This document shows, one piece after another, positions 8,513 through 17,900 of a stretch of 64,000 nt of DNA (position 1 is its first letter; each line of letters starts with the position of its first letter). A program made the translations under genes and the position numbers. Below the pieces are notes generated by a model. The model did not search any database, was not told where the DNA came from, and saw only the letters and a program-made list of their open reading frames with translations. The stretch is from DSWT01 sp036845725 (GTDB taxonomy: Bacteria > Chloroflexota > Anaerolineae > B4-G1 > SLSP01), in contig DAIUDK010000005.1 in the NCBI GenBank assembly GCA_036845725.1, positions 1 to 64,000 on the forward strand, given 5' to 3'.

Positions 8513-9763
8513 TCACGCTTTACTCACCGGCAGCGTAAACACGAACTTGCTGCCGATGCCGTCATCTCCTGTCTCCACCCAGATATTGCCACCGTGGGTT
8601 TGTACCGTTAGGTAGCAGAACCGCAGCCCCAGACCAAACCCGCGCCGCTGTGTCTCTTCCCTTTCCACTTGCGTGAAACGCGCGAAGATGCGCTCGCGTT
8701 CTGTGGGTGGGATGCCCGATCCTGTATCATTTACACTCACTATGATGTAATCCCCTTCCAGTGCCACGGCGATGGTGACTGTGCCTCTGGGTGTGTGCTT
8801 GACCGCGTTGTCCAGCAGGTTGCACATCACGCGCTCGATGCGTTCTGTATCTAGCATAACAGCCGGCAATTTATCCTGGATGTGTGTGTCGAAGTGCACG
8901 TCTCTTCGGATTGAAGCCAACGCCATTGTACTGACAGCGCTCTGAACAAGGTTTGTGATGTGTGTCTCTTCTAGATTCAGGCGAGCTTCTCCTGATTCCA
9001 GGCGCGATGTATCCAACAGTGTATCGACCAGCCGTTTCATCCGTCCATGGGCTGAACGTCCCATCTCGAGGAGTTGCCGGTTATCTTCATGGATTTCGGG
9101 TGGTAGGGTGATATCGAGCAACTCGAGTGCGTTAATCATAATGCCAAGCGGGTTGCGCAGGTCGTGGATGATGAGATCGACGGTCTCCTGGTGCATCCGT
9201 TGGAGATCGAGCAATTCCTGTTCGCGGGTCTTCAGGACCGAAACCTGGTTTTCGAGCCGGTGCCCCGCCTGTGTTGTCGCGTCGCGGATGATGTCGGCAT
9301 CACGCAACCGGGCGCTCATCGTCGCCATAATTTCGACGCTGAGGGAGGGGACGTCGCTGAGCAGCCGGGTGAAGTCTGCTTTGTGGATTTGAAGCAGCCG
9401 CAGGTCAGTCAGTGCGATGACTGAAGCCGAGCGTGGCCGATTTTCGAGCAGCGCCATCTCCCCCAGGATGTCGCCCGGACCACGATACCCCAGGATGGTG
9501 GGCGAATCCAGGCCGCCTTTGATGACGAGTGCCTTTCCGGCCCAAACGAGATAAGCGACGTCGCCGGGTGTGCCTTCGTGGAAGATCACGTCACCGCGCG
9601 CGTAGGTCCGCTCGGACATCGCTTGCATCAAAGCCTGGCGAGCGGTCTCCGGCATCATCCGCAAGAGATGTAGCTCGTCTACCGGCGCGGCAGACGCAAT
9701 GGTATCAAGTTCCGCGTAAAGCAGATGTTCGAGTTCTGCGGACGTCAATTTACCCGGCAACAT
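8513..9763 (-). CDS. cNMP-binding sensor histidine kinase
   Basis: A 416-residue cytosolic kinase without membrane segments. Residues about 45-165 form a cyclic-nucleotide-binding beta-roll whose phosphate cassette LGEMALLENRPRSAS keeps the expected Glu and Arg-Ser. A short coiled coil leads to the dimerisation/phosphoacceptor helix (IIHDLRNPLG, His about residue 200). The catalytic ATPase domain follows, with N box (NLLDNAVKH), G1 (DTGSGIPP) and G2 (GFGLGLRF). It lies 11 bases after the cyclase gene stop, with AGGAG inside the gap, so it is co-translated as the last gene of the minus-strand run. No response regulator adjoins it. Direct gating of a kinase by cAMP or cGMP is inferred. Confidence 0.9.
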   Translation of the reverse strand: MLPGKLTSAELEHLLYAELDTIASAAPVDELHLLRMMPETARQALMQAMSERTYARGDVIFHEGTPGDVAYLVWAGKALVIKGGLDSPTILGYRGPGDILGEMALLENRPRSASVIALTDLRLLQIHKADFTRLLSDVPSLSVEIMATMSARLRDADIIRDATTQAGHRLENQVSVLKTREQELLDLQRMHQETVDLIIHDLRNPLGIMINALELLDITLPPEIHEDNRQLLEMGRSAHGRMKRLVDTLLDTSRLESGEARLNLEETHITNLVQSAVSTMALASIRRDVHFDTHIQDKLPAVMLDTERIERVMCNLLDNAVKHTPRGTVTIAVALEGDYIIVSVNDTGSGIPPTERERIFARFTQVEREETQRRGFGLGLRFCYLTVQTHGGNIWVETGDDGIGSKFVFTLPVSKA

Positions 9764-9774
9764 AGGCCCTTCTC

Positions 9775-12700
9775 CTATTCGGCGCGTGTACGTATAAAGG
9801 CGTTAATCTCCTGGTTGACCTTGACCTGTTCCAAGAAGACCGCGCGATCCTCTTCACGACTCAGACGGCTGGCTTGGTTTTGCATTTCATCATCGGCCTG
9901 CCGGAGGAATGTTTCCGCCTCCGGCGCTCCAAGTGCATTGAGCACGATGGCGTGGTTCAGCGCGATCTTTTGCGCCTCCTCGACGTCCTTCTGCGTCGCC
10001 AGCAGCGTGACGGCGCGTTGCGAGACGTCGAGCGCCGCCTCTTGATCCCCTTGTCCCAGATAGGCGCGTCCCAAATACGACAGGTTCTCGATGATCTCGG
10101 CTTTGAGCACCAGTTTCTCGCTGAGGTCGAGCGCCTGGCGCAAATGCTCCACGGCCTGTTCCCACTGTTCGCGGTGCAGGGCGAGCAGGCCCATGCCCTG
10201 GTGGTAGTAGCTGATGACGCGGGCGTTGTTGGGGACCTGTTCCCAGAGCGTGTGGCAAGCCTGCAACGCCGCCTCCGCCTCGGCATCGCGTCCCTGGTCG
10301 ATGTGGATGAGCGCCATGTAGAAGTGCGCGAAGCCCTGCCCGGTGAGATCGTTGTTTTGCTGCTTCAGGAGTAGGGATTTCTCGAACATCTCCAGCGACC
10401 GTGCGTAAGCGCCCATCCGCCACAGGACGCGCGCCAGGTTGGTCATGTGGATGCCCGCCTGGAACGAGTCGCCGCGCGCCTCGGCCAATTCGAGCGCGCG
10501 CGTGTGATGCTGGATGGCGGTGTCGTAGTTAGCCTGCTTGAGATCGATCATGCCGACGTACATCACGCTCCAACCCATGTTGGCCGGGTCGTCGCCGGCT
10601 TCGTACAGGGCGACCGCGCGCTCCAACCACGGCTTGGCTTGCGCGTAGTCACCGATTTCGTAGGCGAGCACACCCATTTGGTAGAGGGCGCTGGCCTGGC
10701 CCTTTTGATCGCCCTGCTGTTCGCGGCGTTCCAGCAGTTCCTTGTAGCGTTCGATGGCGGTGAGGTTGGCGTATTCGTTGCGCGCTTTCTTGGCGGCCAT
10801 GTCCAGGTATTTGACGGCGCTTTCGTCGTCGTCGCTGCGGTGGAAGTGGTAGGCCAGCAGGTCGCAGTGCGCTTCCAGCTTGTCGGCGTAGAGCGATTCT
10901 AGCGTTTTGCCGATCGAGCGGTGGAACTCGCGGCGGTGTTTCACCAATAGGCTGTTGTAGGCCACCTCGTGTACGAGCGTGTCGGGGAAAGCGTAGTCGG
11001 CGTCGGCGGCGTACTCAGGGCGCAGCAAGCCGCCGCGCTCCAGCTCCGCCAGCCACGCATCGATTTGCTCGTCGGCTTTGGCCAGTTCGCGGAACACGGC
11101 CAACTGGAATTGCCGCCCGATGACGGATGCTTTTTGCAGCGCCTGGCGGCTGTCTTCGGCCAGACGGTCGATGCGGGCGACGATTGCGGCGTGCAGCGTG
11201 CTCGGCACCTGGATGGCGGCGACTTTGTCGGAGACGACCGTCCACGAGCCGTCTGTGTTCTGCACGACAGCCCCGCTGTCCTGTAGCGTGCGGACAACCT
11301 CTTCCAGGTAGAAGGGATTGCCGGCGGCTTTCTCGATGATGTCGGCATACAGGCGCGACTCGAAGTGCGCGCCCGGCAGCAGGGCGGCTAACAGGCTGTG
11401 CGTGTCGTCTTCAGCGAGCGGTTTGAGCGTGATTTCGGTGAAGCGGTGCGGGTAGTTGCCGGCGGCGGCGTCGCGCAGACGCCAGCAGCCCTTGTCGCGG
11501 ATCACGCGGGAGACGAGCAACAGTATCAACGGCGCGCGGTCGGCGACGCTCATCAGCTCTTCGAACAGCGCCAGCGACGCCTCGTCGGCCCAGTGCAGAT
11601 CGTCCAACGCGATGACCAGCGGGTGCTGTTTCGCCAGTCCCGCGAAGAATTGCACGGCGGCCCAGAAGGTCTGTTTCTGGCGAATTTTCGGGGCCAGTTC
11701 TGTGACCCAGGCCCATTCCTCGCCGAGTTCCAGGCCCATAAGGTGCGCCAGGAAGGGGATGGCGTCCATGGCTTCTGCATCGAGCAGCGCCTCGCCGCGT
11801 TCCCAGAGCGTGAAGAGGATGTCTTCTTGGGTGGCGTCGGGGGGCAGCCGTAACACGCCGCGCAGGATGTGGGCCGCGAGCCAGTAGTTGAGCGGTTCGC
11901 TGAACGACATGGACTGCCCTTCGACCCAGAGGAGGTCCCCGGTCCCAGGTTGCTCGAAGAGCCAGGTTTTGAACTCGCGCTTGAGCCGGGACTTGCCCAG
12001 GCCACTGTCCCCAAAAACAGTAACGATTTGCCCGCGTTTGTTCTGCAACAGATCGTTCCCCCGCGCGCGCAGGGTTTCGAGCGCCGTATCCCGCCCGGTG
12101 AGCGGCGCGATTCTGCCCGCTAGCCCGCGCGTGGCCCCAATTTCCTCGCGTTTGCCCAGAACTTCGTAGGTGGGGATGAGAATTTGCTTGCCCTTCACCT
12201 TGAGGTCGAAGCGGTCGCTGAGGGTGAAGTGGGCGCGCACTTGCTCTTCGGTTTTGTTGCTGATGTAGACGCTGCCCCATTTCGCATAGGACATGAGGCG
12301 GGCGGCCATGTTGATGTCGTCGCCCATGAGGGTGTATTCCTGGCGCAGGTTGAGCGCGCCGGCGTTGCCGGAGAAGAGAAAGCCGGTGTTGACGCCGATG
12401 CGCTGTTCGAACCGGAAGACGCCCGCCGAGGTGCGCAGCGCGCTGAAGTGCTTGCGCACGGCCTGCTGCATGTCCAGCGCCGCGTAGACGGCGAGTGCGG
12501 GGTCGTCGTCGTGGGCGATGGGCGCGCCGAAGAAGATCACCAGGCGGTCGCCGATGGCGTATTGGTCCATGCGCGCCAGCGTGCCGCCGTATCCCTGGAC
12601 GATTTCGGCCATATAGCGGAAGTAGTCGTTGAGCTGTTTGGTGATCGTGTCGGGGGACGTGTCGCCAAGCTTGTCGATAAGTGCGCTGATGCCTTTGTAG

Positions 12701-14007
12701 TTGACAAACATCGACGTGACCGGGCGGTATTCGGGCGTGATGCGGGCGCTGCCGGGATTGTCCTTGATGCGGACGACGAGTTCGTCGGAGAGGTAGGGCG
12801 TGAGCCGGTCGAGGCGGTCGACCAGGTAGGTGAGCTGCTGCTGGACGTCGCCCGCGGGTGGCTCCTGCCAGACGGCGCGGATGAGCGCGTCCTGGCCGGC
12901 GGACGGCGCGGCGACGAGCCGCACGTAATCGTCATCCGGCTCTTTGGTGACGGCGTCCACGGTGATGATGTCGCCGAGGAGTTCGTAGGTGCTGCGGGTC
13001 ATCGCGGCCTCGCCGGGATTGGCGTGGCCTTCGGCTTCTTCGGCAAGGTTGACGGTGTGTCCGGTGGTGACGTAGGCCATGAGGCCGTTTTCGTCGTTGT
13101 AGCGCGGATTGGGCGGCACGCCGATGTGGGCGGCGAAGTACGGCCCGGCGGAGATGCCGCATTTGATCAGAAGTGCGCGCGTTTCTCCAGCGGCTTCGAT
13201 GGCGGCGTACTTGTCCTGCTTCATCACCTCCAACATCGCCAGGGCTGCCTGGGACGCCTTGAGCGCGTTCGTCCGCATTTCATCGTCGGTGGTGGCGGGG
13301 AAGACGCCGAGCAGCGCGTCGCCGCCGAACTTGAGCAGCACGCCGCCGTGGTCGAACAAAGCGCGCACCAGTTCGGTGAACAGGCTGTCGATGATCTCGG
13401 CGACGCGCTCCGCCCCACCGGGCACGCGCTTGAGGGCCTCGGAGAGCGGGGTGAAGCCGGATACGTCGCCGAAGAGGAACACGCCGCGTTCCATGCCGCC
13501 GCGCGGTTCTCCGGCGGGCTGCGGGTACATCCAGACGGGCTGCGGCAGGTAAGTTTTGATGGTCTTGAGCAGATCGGCCAGATGGTCGCGTGCGACATCG
13601 AAATCGTGGCTTTTCGGGCGGCGTTCCAGAGGTTCGTAGAACTTGTCGGGCAGATAGCGCTTCAATGAAGGGCGCAAGTCATCCAGCGAGCGGGCTGCGG
13701 GCAGTGGAGCAAGGGCTGTGGTCGCCTGGGGTGGCACTTCTGGTGTCGCAGGCATCGGCTCTGGCGCGGCAACAGGCTGTTGCTGCGGTTGTCCCGGCGC
13801 TACTAACCTTACGAAGGTTTCCGAACCTTCGTAAGGTTGTCCGCCCGGTTGTCCCACAAACGCCCCGCAGTGCGTGCAGTACCGCGCGTGCGGCGGCAGC
13901 AGGGTGTGACACGTCGCGCAGACGACGCCCTGGATCAGTTTAAGGCCGCACCCCATGCAGAAGCGGGCCTGGGTCGGGTTGATGGTTCCACATGCTGGAC
14001 ATTGCAT
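9775..14007 (-). CDS. soluble-adenylyl-cyclase-like protein A (zinc ribbons, C1-C2, ATPase, TPR)
   Basis: 1410 residues. Two CxxC...CxxC zinc ribbons (Cys 3/6/17/20 and 30/33/44/47) and a Pro/Gln linker precede two class III cyclase domains (about 170-350 and 425-600). A P-loop ATPase follows (GDSGLGKS near 667, LDDLHWAD near 800), then TPR repeats from about 1050 to the end. Domain 1 has both metal Asp (D181, D230) and a Lys before the second (K226). It keeps N320, but has Glu at the Arg position. Domain 2 has Asn436 for the first Asp but keeps T559, N566 and R570. This is the plan of animal soluble adenylyl cyclase, one composite site from two domains. GGAGG precedes the ATG. A palindromic repeat is embedded in the linker. 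Confidence 0.9.
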   Translation of the reverse strand: MQCPACGTINPTQARFCMGCGLKLIQGVVCATCHTLLPPHARYCTHCGAFVGQPGGQPYEGSETFVRLVAPGQPQQQPVAAPEPMPATPEVPPQATTALAPLPAARSLDDLRPSLKRYLPDKFYEPLERRPKSHDFDVARDHLADLLKTIKTYLPQPVWMYPQPAGEPRGGMERGVFLFGDVSGFTPLSEALKRVPGGAERVAEIIDSLFTELVRALFDHGGVLLKFGGDALLGVFPATTDDEMRTNALKASQAALAMLEVMKQDKYAAIEAAGETRALLIKCGISAGPYFAAHIGVPPNPRYNDENGLMAYVTTGHTVNLAEEAEGHANPGEAAMTRSTYELLGDIITVDAVTKEPDDDYVRLVAAPSAGQDALIRAVWQEPPAGDVQQQLTYLVDRLDRLTPYLSDELVVRIKDNPGSARITPEYRPVTSMFVNYKGISALIDKLGDTSPDTITKQLNDYFRYMAEIVQGYGGTLARMDQYAIGDRLVIFFGAPIAHDDDPALAVYAALDMQQAVRKHFSALRTSAGVFRFEQRIGVNTGFLFSGNAGALNLRQEYTLMGDDINMAARLMSYAKWGSVYISNKTEEQVRAHFTLSDRFDLKVKGKQILIPTYEVLGKREEIGATRGLAGRIAPLTGRDTALETLRARGNDLLQNKRGQIVTVFGDSGLGKSRLKREFKTWLFEQPGTGDLLWVEGQSMSFSEPLNYWLAAHILRGVLRLPPDATQEDILFTLWERGEALLDAEAMDAIPFLAHLMGLELGEEWAWVTELAPKIRQKQTFWAAVQFFAGLAKQHPLVIALDDLHWADEASLALFEELMSVADRAPLILLLVSRVIRDKGCWRLRDAAAGNYPHRFTEITLKPLAEDDTHSLLAALLPGAHFESRLYADIIEKAAGNPFYLEEVVRTLQDSGAVVQNTDGSWTVVSDKVAAIQVPSTLHAAIVARIDRLAEDSRQALQKASVIGRQFQLAVFRELAKADEQIDAWLAELERGGLLRPEYAADADYAFPDTLVHEVAYNSLLVKHRREFHRSIGKTLESLYADKLEAHCDLLAYHFHRSDDDESAVKYLDMAAKKARNEYANLTAIERYKELLERREQQGDQKGQASALYQMGVLAYEIGDYAQAKPWLERAVALYEAGDDPANMGWSVMYVGMIDLKQANYDTAIQHHTRALELAEARGDSFQAGIHMTNLARVLWRMGAYARSLEMFEKSLLLKQQNNDLTGQGFAHFYMALIHIDQGRDAEAEAALQACHTLWEQVPNNARVISYYHQGMGLLALHREQWEQAVEHLRQALDLSEKLVLKAEIIENLSYLGRAYLGQGDQEAALDVSQRAVTLLATQKDVEEAQKIALNHAIVLNALGAPEAETFLRQADDEMQNQASRLSREEDRAVFLEQVKVNQEINAFIRTRAE
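13805..13838. repeat. palindromic repeat inside cyclase A coding sequence
   Basis: AACCTTACGAAGGTT (13805-13819) and its exact complement AACCTTCGTAAGGTT (13824-13838) flank TCCG. The 34 bases are read in frame as part of the Pro/Gln-rich linker between the zinc ribbons and the first cyclase domain, adding PYEGSETFVR. A close relative lies at 18963-18994. Confidence 0.85.
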
Positions 14008-14089
14008 ATAAATTCCTCCATTGACAATGGCCTCAACGGATTGAATGGATTAAACGGAAAAATATCCGTTAGATTCCATTGACAAAAGA

Positions 14090-14800
14090 TTACCTTCGCC
14101 TGCGCAATGAGCTGGCCTTACTTTGGAGCGTCTGGAAATAATCGGTTTCCGTGATCTCTTCAAGTTGTTTCTGGCGCTTGGCCTCGTTGATCTCGATGCG
14201 CAGTTCCTGCACTTCGCGGCGCAATTCTTCCTCACGCTGTTGCACTTGGGCGGCCATCTGCGCAAAGTCGGCAGCGAGGCTTTGCAGCGAGTGGTCCTGG
14301 TAGCCCTGCCCGGCGGCAAAACTGCGGTCGTATTGCCCGGCGGCGACGCGCTGAATCCACCTGCGCACCTCGGCCAGGAAGTCGGTGGTGTAGCGGATGC
14401 GGTCGCTCAGGCCGGCCATCACCGCCAGTGCCATGTCGGGGTAGGCGCGCAGCAGTCGCCGGAAATCGTCGCCGGTCAGCACGTGAACTTCGGCGGCGTC
14501 TACGGCGCGCGCGCTCAACGAGCGGGGCTGGTTGTCGATGAGCGCCATCTCGCCCAGGGCTTCGCCCGCCTCGAAGATGCGGATAGGCCGCTCGTCGCCC
14601 GGCTTCGCGGGATCCGGCGCGTAGATGGCGATGCGCCCGACCTTGACGATGAAGAGTTCGTCGCCCGGATCGCCCATGGTGAAGAGGACGTCCCCGGAGG
14701 CCAACGCGCGGGGCTTGAGCGCGGCGGCGACTTCATCGAGCGCGGCTTCGGGCAAACGGCTAAACATCAGAATGGTTTTAAGTCCTGTGGTCTCTGTCAT
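14090..14800 (-). CDS. cyclic-nucleotide-binding protein with conserved coiled tail
   Basis: 236 residues. A Crp-type cNMP domain occupies about residues 8-130, with phosphate cassette LGEMALIDNQPRSLS (Glu and Arg-Ser intact). A helical middle is followed by a predicted coiled coil. The tail ELRIEINEAKRQKQLEEIT then TDYFQTL closely matches the C-terminus of the HAMP-GAF protein at 21605-23569. There is no DNA-binding helix-turn-helix, so it is not a Crp transcription factor. The start was moved seven codons in from 14821 to ATG 14800 because AAGGAGATCAAA precedes it. It sits between the two cyclases, so it is a likely direct effector or membrane adaptor. Confidence 0.85.
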   Translation of the reverse strand: MTETTGLKTILMFSRLPEAALDEVAAALKPRALASGDVLFTMGDPGDELFIVKVGRIAIYAPDPAKPGDERPIRIFEAGEALGEMALIDNQPRSLSARAVDAAEVHVLTGDDFRRLLRAYPDMALAVMAGLSDRIRYTTDFLAEVRRWIQRVAAGQYDRSFAAGQGYQDHSLQSLAADFAQMAAQVQQREEELRREVQELRIEINEAKRQKQLEEITETDYFQTLQSKASSLRRRR

Positions 14801-14826
14801 TTTGATCTCCTTGTAGTCCAAAGTAG

Positions 14827-14934
14827 GCCGACCACGAATACTTAACGAATAAACGAATGGACACCTGGCTGACGCAAGTATCTGGTCTAGTTGAGACCTT
14901 GATTCGTTTATTCGTTCTCCTATTCGTGGTCGGC
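14827..14934. repeat. long imperfect inverted repeat between cyclase B and the cNMP gene
   Basis: GCCGACCACGAATA (14827-14840) pairs with TATTCGTGGTCGGC (14921-14934). Inside, AACGAATAAACGAAT (14844-14858) pairs exactly with 14902-14916. The arms contain ACCACGAAT, the hallmark of a repeat also seen at 35788, 62851 and 63917. It fills most of the 176-base gap. Confidence 0.8.
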
Positions 14935-14976
14935 AAGCGCTACACCTGAATAATTACGGGATACACTCATTCTAGT

Positions 14977-17900
14977 TCAGAATGGAAATAACAATAGAAT
15001 GCGGCAAGCGTCATCGTAGGCCTGCCAGCGCCACGCGGGCCAGTCTGCCGCGCTGCCTTCTGTGACGCTATCCAACGCCGTGCAAATGACTGCTCGATCC
15101 GCCTCATCGCCATCACCAAGCAGCGCCAGAGCCGTTTCGAGCGATGCGCGGGCGGCGGCGCTCTGCCCGGCGCGCCAGTAAGCTTCGGCCTGGCGGTAGC
15201 GGGCGAGTGCCAATCCCGGCGCGTCATCCTCTTGGTTCCACAGGTCGGCGGCGCTTTCGTAAAGGGCGAGCGCCGCCGCAATATCGCCGTCGCGCAGGGC
15301 GTGATCGCCTTGACGGCAGGCTGCCAGCGCCGCGCCATCGGTGTGGCCGAGTGCGAGGTAGGCGCGCCGGGCGGTATCCCATTCGCCGCCGAAGTCGTCG
15401 AGCAGCGCGGCGACGCCCGCCGTCCACCGATCGGTGGGATCTGCAGCCAACGGGCGCGCGTGGTCGATCCACTCACATGCGGCGGGACTGTCCGCACGCC
15501 ACAACAGCCAGGCGAGGGTGGCGCTCGCGGCCAAATCGTCGCTTACCGGCGACAGTGACCACGCCTCCCGCGCGCACTGTTCCGCTTCCGAGGCTTGCCC
15601 CTGCGTGGGGTGTACCAGCGCCAGTTTGACGAGCAGCACAGCGGGCGTCTCCGGCGCAGCAATCTCGCGAGCGGCGTCGTAATGGGTTGCCGCTGTCGCG
15701 AAATCGCCGGTCAGTAGAGCAATGTCGCCGAGTCCTGTGTAAGCGTGTATTTTGTGTGCGGCTATGTCCGGCAGGGCCGGATCCACCGGCAAGCGCTCGA
15801 TCATCTCCAGGGCGCGCCGGTAACAGGCAGCAGCCTGGGGGAAGGCGTACCGTTGCCGCGCCTTGTCGCCGGAGAGGATCAGGTAACGCGCCGCCGAAAG
15901 CCATCGCTGCGCTGCCGTATAGTGGTAGGCCAGCAGTTCGGCGTAGGCGGCGAGGACTGAGGCGTGCTGCTGTTCCAGGTATTCGGCGAGCCGGGCGTGC
16001 TGTGTGCGGCGTTTGTCGAAAGGCTGGCTGTTGTAGATGAACTCGCGGGTGAGTGTCTGGCGGAAGGCGTAGTGGACGTCGGCGGGCGACGTTTGCAGCA
16101 CCATCTGCGCCGTCTCCAGCCCGGTCAGTGACGCGGTGAGGCGTGTGTCGTCTGTGCGCTCATCCCGCAGCGGTTCCAGATCGCTGGCCTGGAAGTCATC
16201 GCCGACGATGGAGGCGTCCTTGGCGGCGACGCGCTCGCTGTACGGGAGGCTGTCCACCCGGCTGATGATGAGTTCTTGCAGGACGTCCGAACTGTGCAAA
16301 CCGGCCTCGACCGCGTCGGGCGTCATCCGCCCGGTGCGCTGCATCCAGCGGACGATTTCTTCGATGAAGAGCGGGTTACCACCACTGTGACGGTGGATGC
16401 TCTGGCATAGCGCCGCGATGTTGGCGGTTTCCTCAGCCTTTAGCATAAATGTGACGAGATCGCGCGTGCCTGATTCATCCAGGGGACGTAGAATGAACGT
16501 GTTTGCGTCCGTGGCACCTGTGGCGTCGTCTTCCGTGCGCTCTGCCAGCACGATCAGCACGGGCCATGCGCCGATGCGCGTTTGCAGATCGTCGAGCAAT
16601 GCCTGGGACAGCGTATCCATCCATTGCGCGTTTTCTACGAGCAGGGCAAACGGCGCACGCTGCGCCAGGCGTCCCACGAGGGCACCGACGGCGGCGAAGA
16701 GGCGTTCGCGCTCGCGGGCGGTGACGCGGGCTTCGAGCCGCTGCCACATCGCCCCACCATCGGATTTCAGCCGTTCGGCTTCCTGGCGTTCCTGCGCCAG
16801 CTTCCAAAGGTTAGGCGCAGCAGGCCCCTTGCGTGGTTTGGCGGGCGCATCGGCCATTTTTTGCCCCAGTTGCGCGAAGAGACCCGCTCGCGCCGGTGGT
16901 TTGATAGCGGCGGGCGTTCCTGTCCCCTGTGGCGGGGAAGGGATGAAGGATGGCGGGTGTGGATTTTTCAGGTCGAGTAGGGTGTAGAGCGCATCAACGG
17001 CGCGATTGTCGGTCATCCCTAGATTGGTCAGCCAGGCGTCGAGTTTCTCATTGCGTTGCTGCGGGCTTTCGTCTGCCGTGAAGCCGGCGAGCGTGTGCAG
17101 CAGCGACGTCCAGACGTGATAGGGTGTCTCGACGGTGTAGGCGTGACATTCGACCGAAATTGCCTGTGCACCCACCTTCAGCGCGTGGGCTGCCAGGGTG
17201 TAGGCTAGGTGGCTCTTGCCGATGCCCGCCGGACCGCGCAGTGTGAGCCGCGTCCCGCGACCGGCGAGTACGTTGCGCGTCACCTCGAGCGTCGCCGCAA
17301 GTTCTGCCTCGCGCCCGAAAACTGGTGCGAGATCGCGCAGGCGGCTGGTCAGCGGGTTCTCTTCCGCGATGCCGTCCACCTGATAAATGGAAATGGGGTC
17401 GGTCTTGCCTTTGACGCGGATGGCGGGCAGCGCGGTGATGGCGAACCGCGCCGCAACCTTCGCGTAGACTGATGGCGCGAGCAAGATCTGGCCCGGCGTC
17501 CCTGCCGACATCAGCCGCGCCGCGAGGTTCACATCGTCGCCCATGACGGTGTATTCGCGGCGGGTAGCGGCCCCGGCCTGCCCCGCGAAGGTCAATCCGT
17601 GCGTGATGCCGGTGCGCTGCTGGATGACGGGCGTGTCGTGCTGCCAGCGTGCGTTGAGCGCTGCCAGTTCCGCCATCATCTCTAACGCGGCGCGCGTTCC
17701 GCGTTCGGGATCGTCCTCGTGGGCGACGGGCGCGCCGAAGAGGATGAGAACTTTCGAGCCTTTGCTGTAAGGATCGATGCGGGTGATGACGCCGTCGTAG
17801 CGCGCGACGATGGCGTGCAGTGCGTTGAAGTAATCGCTCATCGGCCCGGTTACGGTGTCGAGTGGGGCGTTATCGCCTGGGAGCAGGTTCTCGAAGCCCG

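Noticed and set aside
12184..13668. 494-codon open frame on the plus strand
   Set aside because: It is antisense to cyclase A in GC-rich DNA; the composition (Asp/Val/Gly/Ala/His-rich) and lack of any domain mark it as a shadow.
14090..14800. Crp/Fnr transcription factor
   Set aside because: The cNMP domain is followed by coiled coil rather than a helix-turn-helix; the same holds for the proteins at 43640 and 44326.
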